A stretch of DNA of 64,000 nucleotides from Glycomyces harbinensis (GCF_900101745.1 NZ_FNAD01000006.1:62001-126000), one strand, 5' to 3'; positions 18,566 through 28,674 are shown, numbered from the stretch's first letter. Notes: a model not told the origin generated them from the sequence alone. Translations and numbers: made by a program.

Positions 18566-19698
18566 TTCTGTTCTCCGCCTTCTTCGGACGTGTTCTCACT
18601 GAGCTTCGACCGGATCTGGTCCAGCAGCTGGTTCCAGCTGACGATGAACTTCTCCACGCCCTCGTCCTCCAGGACCTTCACGACGTCCGCGTAGTCGACG
18701 CCGACCCGCTCCAGACGGAGCATGACGGTGGCGGCGTCGGCGTAGAACGGCCGGACGGTGTCGGCCTCGACCTCGCCGTGGTCGGCGAAGTCGTGGATGG
18801 TGCCCTCGGGCATCGTGTTGACGGTGCCGGGGGCGATGAGGTCCTCGACGTACATGACGTCGCGGTAGTCGGGGTTCTTGACCGAGGTGGAGGCCCACAG
18901 CGGACGCTGCGGCACGGCTCCGGCCGCGGACAGCGCCTCCCAGCGCGCGGACCCGAAGGCGTTCTCGAACTCCTGGTAGGCCAGGCGCGCGTTCGCGATG
19001 GCGGCCTTGCCCTTGAGGGCGAGCGCCTCGTCGGTGCCGATGCCGTCGAGCCGCTTGTCGATCTCGGAGTCCACGCGGGACACGAAGAACGAGGCGACCG
19101 AGCGGATCGTGGACAGGTCGATCCCGGCGGCCTTGGCCGACTCGAGTCCGGCCATGTAGGCGTCCATGACGCCGCGGTAGCGCTCCAGGGAGAAGATCAG
19201 GGTCACGTTGACGCTGATGCCCGCCGCGATCGCGGCCGTGATGGCGGGGAGTCCGGCCTCCGTGGCGGGGATCTTGATCATCGTGTTGGGCCGGTCCACG
19301 GCCCACCACAGGGCCTTGGCCTCGGCGATGGTCGCCTGCGTCTGGTGCGCCAGACGCGGGTCGACCTCGATGGACACGCGGCCGTCCTGGCCGCCGGTGG
19401 TCTCGAAGACCGGCGCCAGGACGTCCGCGGCCCAGCGGATGTCGAAGGTGGTGATGGCGCGAGCGGCTTCGTCGACGCTCACCTTCCGGACCGCCAGGTC
19501 GGCGATCTGCTCGTCGTAACCGCTGCCCTTGGCGAGGGCGGCGGCGAAGATGGACGGGTTCGACGTGACGCCCGCGACGGACGACCCACTGACGAGATCC
19601 TTGAGGTTTCCCGTCTCCAGTCGCCCGCGTGAGATGTCGTCGAGCCAGACGGACACCCCCGCGGCCGACAGTCCGGCGAGGTTCTCGTTCGCGCTCAT
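18562..19698 (-). CDS. tal: Transaldolase
   Basis: A 378-residue TIM-barrel enzyme of the long actinobacterial transaldolase type, moving three-carbon units between sugar phosphates. The Schiff-base Lys lies in TMIKIPAT, and the family signature [12 protein letters not shown] is near residue 45. The ATG at 19698 has GGAGGAA upstream. It is the first gene of the tal-pgi-zwf-opcA-pgl unit, separated from tkt by a strong hairpin at 19746-19784. Confidence 0.96.
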   Translation of the reverse strand: MSANENLAGLSAAGVSVWLDDISRGRLETGNLKDLVSGSSVAGVTSNPSIFAAALAKGSGYDEQIADLAVRKVSVDEAARAITTFDIRWAADVLAPVFETTGGQDGRVSIEVDPRLAHQTQATIAEAKALWWAVDRPNTMIKIPATEAGLPAITAAIAAGISVNVTLIFSLERYRGVMDAYMAGLESAKAAGIDLSTIRSVASFFVSRVDSEIDKRLDGIGTDEALALKGKAAIANARLAYQEFENAFGSARWEALSAAGAVPQRPLWASTSVKNPDYRDVMYVEDLIAPGTVNTMPEGTIHDFADHGEVEADTVRPFYADAATVMLRLERVGVDYADVVKVLEDEGVEKFIVSWNQLLDQIRSKLSENTSEEGGEQK

Positions 19699-19745
19699 CG
19701 GTTCCTCCAGCTTTCCAGCTAGTAACTCGTTATCCGCTTCATTCG

Positions 19746-19784
19746 GCGACGCTCGCGGGCCGGTGGCCGGCCCGCGAGCGTCGC
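19746..19784 (-). terminator. Long hairpin between tkt and tal
   Basis: An 18-bp perfect stem with a 3-base loop (TGG) begins at the last base of the tkt stop codon. It should end most tkt transcripts, or attenuate read-through into tal, which starts 48 bp further on. Confidence 0.8.
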
Positions 19785-21862
19785 TACTGCTGTGCCTTCT
19801 TGATGGAGGAGCGGGCCGCGTCCGCCACGGCGGCGGCGGTGATCCCGAACTCCTCGTACAACTTCTCGAACGGCGCGGAGGCACCGAAGTGTTCCAGGGA
19901 GACGCTGACTCCCGCGTCACCCACGAGGTCCCTCCAGGACAGGGCGATGCCGGCCTCGACCGACACGCGGGCCTTGACGGCCTTGGGCAGCACCGACTCC
20001 CGGTACTCCTCGTCCTGGTCGGCGAACCACTCGATGGACGGGACCGACACGACGCGGGCCTTGACGCCCTCGCCGGCGAGGGTCTCCGCGGCGTCGACCG
20101 CGAGCTGGACCTCGGAGCCCGAGCCGAGCAGGATCACATCGGGGGTGCCCTCGGTGTCCAGCAGCGTGTAGGCGCCCTTGGCGGCGCCCTCGGCGGAGGC
20201 GAACTTCGAGCGGTCGTACACCGGGATGTTCTGGCGGGTCAGCGCCAGCGCGGTGGGGCGGTCGGCCCTCTCCAGGAGGGTCCTCCACACCACGGCGGTC
20301 TCGTTGGCGTCGCCGGGGCGGACCACGTCCAGGCCCGGGATCGCGCGCAGGGCCGCGAGGTGCTCGACCGGCTGGTGGGTCGGGCCGTCCTCGCCGAGGC
20401 CGATCGAGTCGTGCGTCCACACGTAGACGACCGGGGTCTTCATCAGGGCCGCGAGGCGCACCGCGCCGCGCATGTAGTCCGAGAAGACCAGGAAGGTGCC
20501 GCCGTAGGGGCGGGTGGGGCCGTGGAGCTTGATGCCGTTGAGGATCGCGCCCATGGCGAACTCGCGGATGCCGAAGTGGAGGGTCCGGCCGTAGGGGTTG
20601 CCCGGGTAGGCCTTCGTCTGGCGCGACAGCGGCAGGAACGACGGCTCGCCGTCCATCGTGGTGTTGTTCGAGCCGGCCAGGTCGGCCGAGCCGCCCCACA
20701 GCTCCGGCAGGACCGGGGCGAGCGCGGAGAGCACCTTGCCGGAGGCCGCGCGGGTGGCGACGCCCTTGGCGGAGGGCTCGAACTCGGGGAACGCGGCCGC
20801 GAAGCCCTCGGGGAACTCGCCGGCCCACAGGCGGTCGTGCAGCTGCTTCTTCTCGGGGTTCTCGGCGGCCCAGTTGTTGTACCGGGTGTGCCATTCGGAG
20901 CGCCCGGCGCGGCCGCGCTCGCCGACGCCCCGTGTGTAGGCGAGGACCTCGTCGGCGACGGCGAAGGACTGCTCGGGGTCGAAGCCGAGGATCTCCTTGG
21001 TCGCGGCGATCTCGTCCTTGCCCAGGGCGGAACCGTGTGCGGCGTAAGAGTTCTGCTTCTTGGGGGCGGGCCAGCCGATGATGGTCTTGAGGCGGATCAG
21101 CGAGGGCTTGTCGGTGACGGCCTTGGCCTTCTCGATCGCCTCGAACAGGGCCTCGGGGTCTTCCCGGTACTCGTCGCCGTCGCGCCAGTCCACGTCCTGG
21201 ACGTGCCAGCCGTAGGCCTCGTAGCGCTTGGCGACGTCCTCGCCCAGGGCGATCCGGGTGTCGTCCTCGATGGAGATCTCGTTGTCGTCGTAGATCAGGA
21301 CCAGGTTGCCCAGCTCCTGCACGCCGGCGATGGAGGAGGCCTCGTGGGTCACGCCCTCCTCGATGTCGCCGTCGGAGGCCAGGACGTACACGAAGTGGTC
21401 GAACAGGCTCTCGCCGACGGCCGGCTCGGGGTCGAACAGGCCGCGCTCGCGGCGGGCGGCCATCGCCATCCCGACCGCGGTGGCCAGGCCCTGGCCGAGC
21501 GGGCCGGTGGTGGTCTCGACGCCGGCGGTGTGCCCGACCTCGGGGTGGCCCGGCGTCAGGGAGTTCCACTGCCGCAGGCTCTTGAGGTCTTCCAGCTCCA
21601 GGCCGTAGCCGGCGAGGTACAGCTGCACGTACAAGGTCAGGCTGGAGTGTCCGCAGGAGAGCACGAAGCGGTCGCGCCCTTCCCACTGCGGGTCGCTCGG
21701 GTCGTGCCGCATGACCTTCTGGAACAAGGTGTGGGCGACCGGCGCCAGGCTCATGGCGGTGCCCGGGTGGCCGTTGCCGGCCTTCTCGACCGCGTCGGCG
21801 GCGAGCAGCCGCGCCGTGTCAACCGCCTGTTGGTCGAGCTCGGTCCACTCGAACTGTGCCAC
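19784..21862 (-). CDS. tkt: Transketolase
   Basis: A 692-residue thiamine-diphosphate enzyme of the non-oxidative pentose phosphate pathway. Motifs: [14 protein letters not shown] (catalytic His) near residue 30, the TPP and Mg motif [11 protein letters not shown] ... DDNEISIE around 155-190, and the pyrimidine domain with [16 protein letters not shown] (about 470). The length is standard. It is transcribed from the divergent region shared with ctaB (21863-22072). Confidence 0.97.
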   Translation of the reverse strand: MAQFEWTELDQQAVDTARLLAADAVEKAGNGHPGTAMSLAPVAHTLFQKVMRHDPSDPQWEGRDRFVLSCGHSSLTLYVQLYLAGYGLELEDLKSLRQWNSLTPGHPEVGHTAGVETTTGPLGQGLATAVGMAMAARRERGLFDPEPAVGESLFDHFVYVLASDGDIEEGVTHEASSIAGVQELGNLVLIYDDNEISIEDDTRIALGEDVAKRYEAYGWHVQDVDWRDGDEYREDPEALFEAIEKAKAVTDKPSLIRLKTIIGWPAPKKQNSYAAHGSALGKDEIAATKEILGFDPEQSFAVADEVLAYTRGVGERGRAGRSEWHTRYNNWAAENPEKKQLHDRLWAGEFPEGFAAAFPEFEPSAKGVATRAASGKVLSALAPVLPELWGGSADLAGSNNTTMDGEPSFLPLSRQTKAYPGNPYGRTLHFGIREFAMGAILNGIKLHGPTRPYGGTFLVFSDYMRGAVRLAALMKTPVVYVWTHDSIGLGEDGPTHQPVEHLAALRAIPGLDVVRPGDANETAVVWRTLLERADRPTALALTRQNIPVYDRSKFASAEGAAKGAYTLLDTEGTPDVILLGSGSEVQLAVDAAETLAGEGVKARVVSVPSIEWFADQDEEYRESVLPKAVKARVSVEAGIALSWRDLVGDAGVSVSLEHFGASAPFEKLYEEFGITAAAVADAARSSIKKAQQ

Positions 21863-22061
21863 TGCGTTACTCCTAGATACTCGTCGTATTTGGGCCTTTG
21901 ACGTGTGCCTTTCGACCCTACCTACACAGGCTGAACTTTATGCGTGGTCTCTCGGAGGACGGAATTCGACGCGTTGTGAACCCGCCCACGAGCAAGTCTC
22001 GCATTTGAAAACCGCTGGTGGGGGGCGTCGACCCAGGCCTCGGTCACACCCGCACAGACCG

Positions 22062-22067
22062 TATGGT
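22062..22067 (+). promoter_or_regulatory. Candidate -10 of ctaB
   Basis: TATGGT ends 5 bp before the GTG and 8 bp before the ATG of ctaB, the spacing of a leaderless transcript. The 210-bp gap to tkt must hold both divergent promoters; no clear -35 was found. Confidence 0.35.
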
Positions 22068-22072
22068 GAGCG

Positions 22073-23074
22073 GTGATGAACGAGGATCCGACCCGCCCCG
22101 ACTTGACCGGCGCCGTAGCCGACCGCCCCCGGCCCGCCCGCAAGCGAATCGAACTGCCCGAACCGGGCGCCGCCCCCCAGGCGCGCCCGGATCTTCGGAC
22201 ACTGGTCGGCGCCTATGTGTCGCTGACGAAACCGCGCATCATCGAGCTGCTGCTCATCACGACCATCCCCGCGATGCTCGTGGCCGCGCGAATGGAGTCG
22301 GACAGCCTCCCGTCGCTGACCGCCGTGATCGCGACCCTCCTCGGCGGCACGCTCGCCGCCGGCTCGGCCAACGCGATCAACTGCTACATCGACCGCGACA
22401 TCGACAAGCTCATGCGCCGCACCGCGCGGCGCCCGCTCGCGAAGCACCAGATCCCGCCGCGCAACGCCCTGATCTTCGGGCTCGTGATCGGCACGATCGC
22501 GGTCCTGGGCATGGGCCTGTCCGTCAACTGGCTCGCCGCCCTCCTCACCTTCGGCGCCATCGTCTACTACGACGTGGTGTACACGATCTGGCTCAAGCGG
22601 ACCACCCCGTACAACACGGTGTGGGGCGGCGCCTGCGGCGCGGCCCCCGTGCTCATCGGCTGGGCCGCCGTCACCGGGCACATGTCCTGGATGGCCTGGG
22701 TCCTGTTCGCCGTGGTCTTCCTGTGGCAGCCCCCGCACTTCTACGCGCTGGCGATGAAGTTCAAGGACGACTACGCCGCCGCCGGCATCCCGATGCTCCC
22801 CGCGGTCGCCCCCGCCAAGCGCGTGGCGATCGAGTCGGTCGTCTACGGCTGGGCGATGCTCCTGGTCTCCCTGGTCGCCGTCCCGCTCGGCTCGACCTGG
22901 CTCTACGGCGTCGTCGCGGTGGTGACCGGCGGGATGTTCGTCCTGGAGTGCCACAAGCTCCTCGGCCGCGTCAACCGCGGCGAGGACCCCAAGCCGATGC
23001 GGCTGTTCCACTGGTCGGTCAGCTACCTGACGCTGCTGTTCCTGGCGCTGGCGATCGACAGCTTCTTCATGTGA
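22073..23074 (+). CDS. ctaB: Protoheme IX farnesyltransferase (heme O synthase)
   Basis: A 333-residue UbiA-family membrane enzyme that attaches a farnesyl group to heme B to give heme O for cytochrome oxidase. The prenyl-diphosphate and Mg-binding motif is [15 protein letters not shown] (about residue 103), with the second motif [12 protein letters not shown] (about 164). Seven to nine hydrophobic helices fill the rest. A GTG (22073) or ATG (22076) start is possible. Its partner ctaA lies 25 kb away at 47733-48710. Confidence 0.95.
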   Translation: MMNEDPTRPDLTGAVADRPRPARKRIELPEPGAAPQARPDLRTLVGAYVSLTKPRIIELLLITTIPAMLVAARMESDSLPSLTAVIATLLGGTLAAGSANAINCYIDRDIDKLMRRTARRPLAKHQIPPRNALIFGLVIGTIAVLGMGLSVNWLAALLTFGAIVYYDVVYTIWLKRTTPYNTVWGGACGAAPVLIGWAAVTGHMSWMAWVLFAVVFLWQPPHFYALAMKFKDDYAAAGIPMLPAVAPAKRVAIESVVYGWAMLLVSLVAVPLGSTWLYGVVAVVTGGMFVLECHKLLGRVNRGEDPKPMRLFHWSVSYLTLLFLALAIDSFFM

Positions 23075-23088
23075 GGCACTGAAACGTC

Positions 23089-23124
23089 GCGAAGGCCCGG
23101 CCGAGGAATCGGCCGGGCCTTCGC
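23089..23124. terminator. Bidirectional terminator after ctaB
   Basis: A 16-bp perfect stem (GCGAAGGCCC...) with a GGAA loop lies between the convergent ctaB and the methyltransferase-fold gene. Confidence 0.85.
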
Positions 23125-23133
23125 CGTACGCCG

Positions 23134-23850
23134 TCAGGCCTTGGTGGCCAGGTACACCGAGTTCGAGGACTCGCCGCCGGTGTAGGGGTTGTCGAACCAG
23201 ATCTGCTCGTTGTCGACGTCGGTGAAGACCTCGCCGAGCGCGGCCATGAACTCGTCCTCCGCCGGGTCGTCCGACCACATCGCGAAGCAGCCGCCGGGGC
23301 GCAGGTGCGCGGACAGCGCGCGCAGCCCCTCGACGGTGTAGAACGCGGTGTGCGGGGCGTGCAGCACGTGCCGCGGTGTGTGGTCGATGTCCAGCAGCAC
23401 GGCGTCGTAGGTGCGCCCGGGCCGCTCGGGGTCGAAGCCGGTCTCGCTCATCGCGGCGCCGAAGAAGTCCGCCCGGTCCAGCAGGACGCGGGAGTCGGCG
23501 GCCAGACCGGCGGTGTCGGGGATCAGGTCGCGCTCGTGCCAGTCGATGACCGCGTCCGAGTACTCCACGACCCTGAGCGTGGCGATCCGCCGGTCCTCAA
23601 GGGCCGCTTGGGCCGTGTAGCCCAGGCCCAGTCCGCCGACGATCACGTCGAGGCCGGTGCCGGCCGTGCGCGCCAGTCCGAGCCGGGCCAGTTCGATCTC
23701 GGCGACCGGGAACAGGCTCGACATGAGGAACTCGTCGTCGAGCTTGACCTCGTAGACGTCGGTCTCCACGACTTCGTCGTAGCGGCGACGCAGGCTGATC
23801 TCGCCCATCGGGCTCGATCGCCAGCTGAGTTCCTCGATCCGTGGATGCAT
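23134..23850 (-). CDS. Spermidine-synthase-like Rossmann-fold protein
   Basis: A 238-residue protein with the class I methyltransferase/spermidine synthase fold. A glycine motif DVIVGGLGLGYTAQAAL lies near residue 70, an acidic VVEYSDAVIDWH follows (ribose-binding position), and YDAVLLDIDHTP is the motif after strand 4. It lacks the N-terminal domain of true spermidine synthases and the usual GGGDG signature is altered, so it may transfer methyl or aminopropyl groups to an unknown acceptor. It is monocistronic, between two hairpins. Confidence 0.65.
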   Translation of the reverse strand: MHPRIEELSWRSSPMGEISLRRRYDEVVETDVYEVKLDDEFLMSSLFPVAEIELARLGLARTAGTGLDVIVGGLGLGYTAQAALEDRRIATLRVVEYSDAVIDWHERDLIPDTAGLAADSRVLLDRADFFGAAMSETGFDPERPGRTYDAVLLDIDHTPRHVLHAPHTAFYTVEGLRALSAHLRPGGCFAMWSDDPAEDEFMAALGEVFTDVDNEQIWFDNPYTGGESSNSVYLATKA

Positions 23851-23868
23851 CGGTCAATCGAACCATCA

Positions 23869-23893
23869 AGGGGGCCCGGACGGCGGGCCCCCT
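23869..23893 (-). terminator. Terminator after the SMR operon
   Basis: A 10-bp perfect stem AGGGGGCCCG/CGGGCCCCCT with a 5-base loop lies 35 bp downstream of the second SMR gene. Confidence 0.75.
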
Positions 23894-23927
23894 CGCAGGG
23901 AGTGCTCCGGATGTCACCTGGAGGAGG

Positions 23928-24248
23928 TCAGTGGGCGGCGCCGAGCTCGACCAGGAGGACGCCCGCCGCCACCATGGCGATGCCCAGGGCCATCACCTTG
24001 GTGAACGGCTCGCCGAACAGGTACCTGCTCGCGATCGCGGTGATGGAGACGCCCGCCGCGGCCCAGACGCCGTACGCGACGCCGATGCCCATGCCCATGT
24101 CGAGGACCAGGGTCAGCGAGGTGAACGCCACCGCGTACCCGGCGACCACCAGCGCGTACCAGGCCTTGCGGCCGTCGGTGGCCGCCTTCAGCGCCAGCGT
24201 CGCCGCCACTTCGAACAGAATCGCCACTGCGAGGAACACCCAGGTCAT
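23928..24248 (-). CDS. Small multidrug resistance (SMR) transporter subunit
   Basis: A 106-residue protein with four transmembrane helices and the SMR signature: the essential membrane Glu at position 13 (ILFEVAATLALKAA), and GIGVAYGVWAAAGV in helix 2-3. It probably pairs with the product of the adjoining SMR gene as a heterodimer, as in EbrAB and YkkCD, exporting cationic compounds or guanidinium-like ions by proton exchange. The ATG overlaps the stop of its partner by 4 bp. Confidence 0.9.
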   Translation of the reverse strand: MTWVFLAVAILFEVAATLALKAATDGRKAWYALVVAGYAVAFTSLTLVLDMGMGIGVAYGVWAAAGVSITAIASRYLFGEPFTKVMALGIAMVAAGVLLVELGAAH

Positions 24249-24604
24249 GATGCCGCGGCCTCCTGCCGGCGCTCGGCCGCGCGCTGCGACCCGAACTCGA
24301 TGGTGAAGACCCCGCCCATGATCAGCGCGATGCCCGCCGCCATGACGCCGGTGAGCGGTTCGCCGAAGAGGACCGCCCCGAACACCGCCGTGAGCGCGAC
24401 GCCCATCGCGCCCCAGACGCCGTAGGCGACGCCCAAGGGCATGCCGGCCTTCAGGACGCCGACGAGGAACGCGAACGCAGAGAGGAAGCCCGCCGCGAAC
24501 AGCGCGTACCAGCCCGGCTGTTCGGTCGCGGCCTTGAGCGAGAGCGAGCCGGTGACCTCGCTGCCGATCGCTCCGGCCAGCAGCAGCCACGGCTTCCAGT
24601 TCAT
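24245..24604 (-). CDS. Small multidrug resistance (SMR) transporter subunit
   Basis: A 119-residue SMR protein with four helices, the essential Glu at position 16 (GAIGSEVTGSLSLKAA) and PLGVAYGVWGAMGV. A hydrophilic, positively charged C-terminal tail (RAAERRQEAAAS) distinguishes it from its partner, as is typical of heterodimeric SMR pairs. It overlaps the TetR gene upstream and the second SMR gene downstream by 4 bp each, so all three are translationally coupled. Confidence 0.9.
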   Translation of the reverse strand: MNWKPWLLLAGAIGSEVTGSLSLKAATEQPGWYALFAAGFLSAFAFLVGVLKAGMPLGVAYGVWGAMGVALTAVFGAVLFGEPLTGVMAAGIALIMGGVFTIEFGSQRAAERRQEAAAS

Positions 24605-25131
24605 TCGGACCCCTCCAGGATTCGGTCGGCGAGGTCGGCGAGCCGTTCGCGCGCCTCGCCTTCGGGCGGCAGCGCGCAGAGCGCGTCGGCGAACCAGGTG
24701 CCCTCGGCGATCAGGCGCACCGCGGTGAGCCGGGCCTGCTCGGTCGCGGGCAGATCGGCGGGGACCTCGAGCCAGGGGCGCATGCGCTGGACCCACCGGG
24801 CGATGAGCCGGTCGCGCAGCCGCGGGTCGGCGAACATCACCAGGTCGCTCTGGTCGACCTCGCATTCGAGGGCCCAGCCCAGGTAGGCGCGGAGGCGCGC
24901 GGCGGGCGCGGCCTCCTCGACGGGTCCGGGCAGGCGCGCGGCGAGGTCGCGTTCCCAGCCGTCGACCACCCGGTCCAGGAGCGCGATCATCAGGGCCTCC
25001 TTCGTGCCGAAGTGGTACATGACCCCCGGTTTGGTGAGGCCGGACCGCTTCGCGGCCGACTCCAAGGAGACGGTCGAACCGGCCTTGAGCAGGGCCAGCG
25101 CGCCGTCGAGGATGTGGTCTCTCGAACTCAT
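24601..25131 (-). CDS. TetR-family transcriptional regulator
   Basis: A 176-residue regulator. The N-terminal helix-turn-helix is VSLESAAKRSGLTKPGVMYHFGTKEALMIALL (residues about 21-52), and a C-terminal TetR_C-type ligand domain follows. The ATG at 25131 is chosen: a TAAAGT -10 ends 7 bp upstream, so the message is probably leaderless, and an imperfect palindrome overlaps that -10. It is likely a repressor of its own operon with the two SMR exporter genes, released by an exported toxic compound. Confidence 0.9.
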   Translation of the reverse strand: MSSRDHILDGALALLKAGSTVSLESAAKRSGLTKPGVMYHFGTKEALMIALLDRVVDGWERDLAARLPGPVEEAAPAARLRAYLGWALECEVDQSDLVMFADPRLRDRLIARWVQRMRPWLEVPADLPATEQARLTAVRLIAEGTWFADALCALPPEGEARERLADLADRILEGSE

Positions 25132-25138
25132 GCGCCCT

Positions 25139-25162
25139 ACTTTACCAACCGGAAGGTCGGTT
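25139..25162 (-). promoter_or_regulatory. TetR operator and leaderless promoter
   Basis: On the minus strand TAAAGT (25144-25139) is the -10. ACCAACC (25144-25150) and GGTCGGT (25155-25161) form an imperfect palindrome with a 4-base centre, the shape of many TetR operators. The overlap predicts steric repression of the TetR-SMR-SMR operon. Confidence 0.6.
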
Positions 25163-25251
25163 CGGCGCGCCATCGTGGCCCGCCCGACAGGCTCACCATG
25201 AGCGACGGCTTGATTCCTTCTGTGGTGCAATGACTTCGCGGAATCCAGCGC

Positions 25252-25273
25252 TGTCGCACCCGGCCTTTAGGGT
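25252..25273 (+). promoter_or_regulatory. Promoter of DUF4132 gene 1 (TGTCGCACCC-N6-TAGGGT)
   Basis: TGTCGCACCC (25252-25261) and TAGGGT (25268-25273) are 6 bp apart, and the ATG at 25281 is 7 bp after the -10, so transcription is probably leaderless. The same module recurs with identical spacing before the other three DUF4132 genes. Confidence 0.65.
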
Positions 25274-25280
25274 GGCCCGC

Positions 25281-28200
25281 ATGACCAACCCCACCGATGC
25301 CACGGATCTGCCCGACGAAGACCTGCTCGACTTCCCGAAATCCTGGGAACGGCTGGTCAAACCCACGCGGACCACCGGGAAGCCCCACAAGGTCAGGCTC
25401 GACGCCGCGAACGGGCGGCGCCGCCTCACCGCCGAGACCGCATGGCTCGACCAGGCCCTGGACCCGTCCCGGCACGAGCAGTTCCTCCCCTCCCTGCGGG
25501 CGCTGCTCGCCGGGGAGCCCGACCCGCTCGGCGCCGCCGCCGCCATGGCGATGCTCAACGGCAAGATCGGCTACGACGCCGACCCGGCCCGACCGCTCCT
25601 GCATCTCTGGATCGCCGAGCACGGCCTCACCTTCGCCGCACGGGCCCTGGCCGAGTACCTCACCCTGTACGCGGGGTGGGTCTCGCAGCGTCCCATCGAA
25701 CTCCAGCGCATGGAACTCAGCTGGGGCACCTGGCACCGTTCGGTCAGCAGCGGCTCCATGCTCGGCGACATGCGGGCGCTGCTCGCGGCCGCGGCGGACG
25801 ACGCGTACGCCGCCGTCGTCGCGGCCCTGGCCGGCCACCGCGCCACCGCCGCCCAGCGGTTCGCGGTGACCCTCCTCGTCCCCGACGAGCGCGACTGGGC
25901 CGACGAAGTGTGCGCCGAGCACCTTCAGGAGAACGCCGACTACTGGGCCACCGCGGCCCTGGTGAGCGAGGCGGTCACCACCACCGGACAGCTTGCCGCA
26001 CTGGGGCTCTCCGTCCTGTCGGACGACTACCACACCTCCGCCATCGTCGCCGGTCTGGTCCGCCGACTCGGCACCGACGCCGTTCCGGTGCTCGCCGCCA
26101 GCGTCGGCTGGGCCTACCAAGCGGGCGACGTCAAGACCTGCCACCAGGCCCTCTCCGTGCTGCCCTCCGACGAGGCCATGGCGTACTTCGCCGACCACCT
26201 CGGCGAGCCCGGGATCTTCGCCTTCGCGATGGAGGCCGCGAAGCGATTCCCGCTGCGCACGCTGCACACCGTCGCCGCCCGCCTGCCCGGGGCCGACGCC
26301 GAAGGCCGCAAGCGCCTCGCCGCCCTCGTCCACGCCGACCCGGTCCTCCGGGCCGCGCTGGCGCACCTGGACGCCGATACCCGCGACCGCGTCGCGCCGC
26401 TGTTCGAAGCCAGCGCGCGCCATCCCGAAGCCGACCCCGCCGACCTGCCCGAACTGCTCGTCGCGCCGCCGTGGACCGTCAAGGCCCCCAAGGTGAAGGC
26501 CGTGGTCGTCGAAGGCCTCGTCCCGCCCGCGATCAACCGCGTCGTGTGGGCCGACGGCGAGCCCGAGGCGTGGTCGGAGGTCGGCTACGACGTCGCGGAG
26601 AAGCGGACGGAGGAACGCTGGCGCGTGATCGCCGAGCGGTTCGCCGACGGCGAGCTCGGCCCGAACCAGGGCCTGCGCTTCCTGGTCGACGCGCCCCGGG
26701 ACATCGCCGCGCCGCTCGCCGGCAGATGGAATGCCGAGGGCCTGGACGACTGGATCGCCATGTCCTACCTCAAGAAGCTCCTCTCACGCTTCGGCGAGGC
26801 CGTGTCCGAACAGGTCGCCGTCGGCGCCGCGACCCACGCGAGCCTGCGCGAAGTCCTGGTCCCCGTCGCGAACCTCGAGGCCGCCCGGCTCATGGCCGAC
26901 GGCTTCGCGCGCCTCAAAACCGTGCGCGAGACGGCGGTCGCCTGGTTCGACCGCCACGGCCCCGACGCCGCCGCGCTCCTCATCCCCGACGCCCTCGGCA
27001 AGGCCAAGCGGCGACGCGCCTCCGCAGAGGAGGCGCTGTACCACCTCGCGGACGAGCACGGGCCCGACGTCGTGCAAGGGGCCGCGGCGCAGTACGGCGA
27101 GGATGCCGCGGCCGCGGTCCGCGCCCTGATCGGCACCGAGCGGTCCGCCCCGCTCCGCGTGAAGATCCCCAAGCCCGCGGCCTGGGCCGCGCCGGCGCTG
27201 CTGCCGCAGGTGCTCCTCAAGGACGGCGATCGGGCGCTGCCGCAGGACGCGGTCCGCCACCTCGTCACCGTGCTCGCCCTCGGCGGCCCCGACCACCCGT
27301 ACGCGGGCGTCGACGTCGTCGCCGAGGCCTGCGACCGCGACTCGCTCAACCGCTTCTCGCTGGCCCTGTTCGACCTGTGGACCGCCGCGGGCTCGCCCGG
27401 CGAGGACCGCTGGGCCGTCACCCAGCTCGTGCACTTCGCCGACGACCACACCGTCCGCACCCTCGCGCCGCTCGTGGCGAAATGGCCGGGGGAGAACCAG
27501 CACCACCGGGCCGTCCTGGGCCTGAAGGTGCTGGGCGCCATCGGCACCGAGCCGGCGATGCGGGCCGTCCAGAACATCGCGGCGAAGGCGAAGTTCGACG
27601 CGATCCGCTGGGCGGCCCACGGGCAGGTCAAGGCCATCGCCGCGGACCTGGGCCTGACCGCCGACCAGCTCGCCGACCGCCTCGTGCCCGACTTCGGGCT
27701 CGGCGCCGAAGGCTCCCTGCGGTTCGACTACGGCCCCCGGACCTTCACCGTGGCCTTCGACGAGCAGCTGAAGCCGTACGTCACCGACGACGCGGGCAAG
27801 CCCCGCAAGACCCTCCCCAAGCCCGGCGCGAAGGACGACCCCGACCTCGCCGAGGACGCCTACCGGCGCTTCACCGCTCTGAAGAAGGAACTGCGCGCCG
27901 TCGCCGCCGACCTCGTGAAGCGGCTCGAATCCGCGATGATCCACGGCCGCACCTGGACCGCCGCGGAGTTCCGGCGGCTGTTCGCCGAGCACGCGCTCGC
28001 GGGCCACCTCGCGCGCCGCCTCGTGTGGCTCGCCGAGCACGGCGGCGAGCGGACCGCCTACCGCATCGCCGAGGACGGCTCCCTCGGCGACGCCGACGAC
28101 GAGGCGTTCGCGCTCCACGACGAGGCCGTCGTCCGCCTCGCGCATCCGATCCACTTGGGACCGTCCGTCGACGCGTGGGCCGAGCTGTTCGCCGACTACG

Positions 28201-28604
28201 AGATCCTCCAGCCGTTCGACCAGCTCGCGCGGCCCGTCATGGCCTTCACCGACGAGGAGCTGAAGACCGGCGTCCTCACCCGCTTCCAGGGCGCCACCGT
28301 CGACATCGGCCACATCCTCGGCATGACGAGCCGCGGCTGGCACCGCGCCGCACCGGAGGACGCCGGAATGGAGCCCGGCATCGCCTACACGTTCCCCGGC
28401 GGCGGCTGCGTCAGCGTCCGCCTCGATCCGGGCGTCTACACCGGATCGGTCCGCGAGTACGACCGCCAGACCCTCGAGACCGTGCGCCTCGCGGCGGTCG
28501 AGGAGTACTACCACGCGCCCTCCGGCGCCGTCCCCGAGAGCATCGACCCGGTGGCCGCCTCCGAGGCCCTCAGCGGCCTCGCCCGCCTCACCGGCACCGC
28601 ATAG
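25281..28604 (+). CDS. DUF4132 (YehI/MolR-like) large protein 1
   Basis: A 1107-residue soluble protein. The long N-terminal and central part is alpha-helical and alanine-rich, resembling HEAT-like repeats, with a conserved AWFDRHG segment near residue 555. The C-terminal DUF4132 region starts after LPKPGAKDD (about 850) and carries LARRLVWLAE, LAHPIH and DYEILQPFDQLARP (about 972). No catalytic motif is recognised. The ATG at 25281 is chosen over one 51 bp upstream because it lies at leaderless distance from the promoter. It is most similar by eye to gene 2. E. coli YehI and MolR belong to the same family; their function is not established. It is probably a scaffold or sensor of the MoxR-VWA system at 38659-45268. 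Confidence 0.85.
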   Translation: MTNPTDATDLPDEDLLDFPKSWERLVKPTRTTGKPHKVRLDAANGRRRLTAETAWLDQALDPSRHEQFLPSLRALLAGEPDPLGAAAAMAMLNGKIGYDADPARPLLHLWIAEHGLTFAARALAEYLTLYAGWVSQRPIELQRMELSWGTWHRSVSSGSMLGDMRALLAAAADDAYAAVVAALAGHRATAAQRFAVTLLVPDERDWADEVCAEHLQENADYWATAALVSEAVTTTGQLAALGLSVLSDDYHTSAIVAGLVRRLGTDAVPVLAASVGWAYQAGDVKTCHQALSVLPSDEAMAYFADHLGEPGIFAFAMEAAKRFPLRTLHTVAARLPGADAEGRKRLAALVHADPVLRAALAHLDADTRDRVAPLFEASARHPEADPADLPELLVAPPWTVKAPKVKAVVVEGLVPPAINRVVWADGEPEAWSEVGYDVAEKRTEERWRVIAERFADGELGPNQGLRFLVDAPRDIAAPLAGRWNAEGLDDWIAMSYLKKLLSRFGEAVSEQVAVGAATHASLREVLVPVANLEAARLMADGFARLKTVRETAVAWFDRHGPDAAALLIPDALGKAKRRRASAEEALYHLADEHGPDVVQGAAAQYGEDAAAAVRALIGTERSAPLRVKIPKPAAWAAPALLPQVLLKDGDRALPQDAVRHLVTVLALGGPDHPYAGVDVVAEACDRDSLNRFSLALFDLWTAAGSPGEDRWAVTQLVHFADDHTVRTLAPLVAKWPGENQHHRAVLGLKVLGAIGTEPAMRAVQNIAAKAKFDAIRWAAHGQVKAIAADLGLTADQLADRLVPDFGLGAEGSLRFDYGPRTFTVAFDEQLKPYVTDDAGKPRKTLPKPGAKDDPDLAEDAYRRFTALKKELRAVAADLVKRLESAMIHGRTWTAAEFRRLFAEHALAGHLARRLVWLAEHGGERTAYRIAEDGSLGDADDEAFALHDEAVVRLAHPIHLGPSVDAWAELFADYEILQPFDQLARPVMAFTDEELKTGVLTRFQGATVDIGHILGMTSRGWHRAAPEDAGMEPGIAYTFPGGGCVSVRLDPGVYTGSVREYDRQTLETVRLAAVEEYYHAPSGAVPESIDPVAASEALSGLARLTGTA

Positions 28605-28610
28605 GAACGC

Positions 28611-28654
28611 GGGGGATGTCGTACCCGGGCCCTATCCTCGGAGCGACATCCCCC
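28611..28654 (+). promoter_or_regulatory. Promoter of DUF4132 gene 2 with flanking 11-bp dyad
   Basis: TGTCGTACCC (28617-28626), 6 bp, TATCCT (28633-28638). An 11-bp perfect inverted repeat GGGGGATGTCG (28611-28621)/CGACATCCCCC (28644-28654) encloses the -10, with its left arm overlapping the upstream element and its right arm near the expected transcription start. Confidence 0.65.
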
Positions 28655-28674
28655 CGGCGGCATGAAGGACGCGC

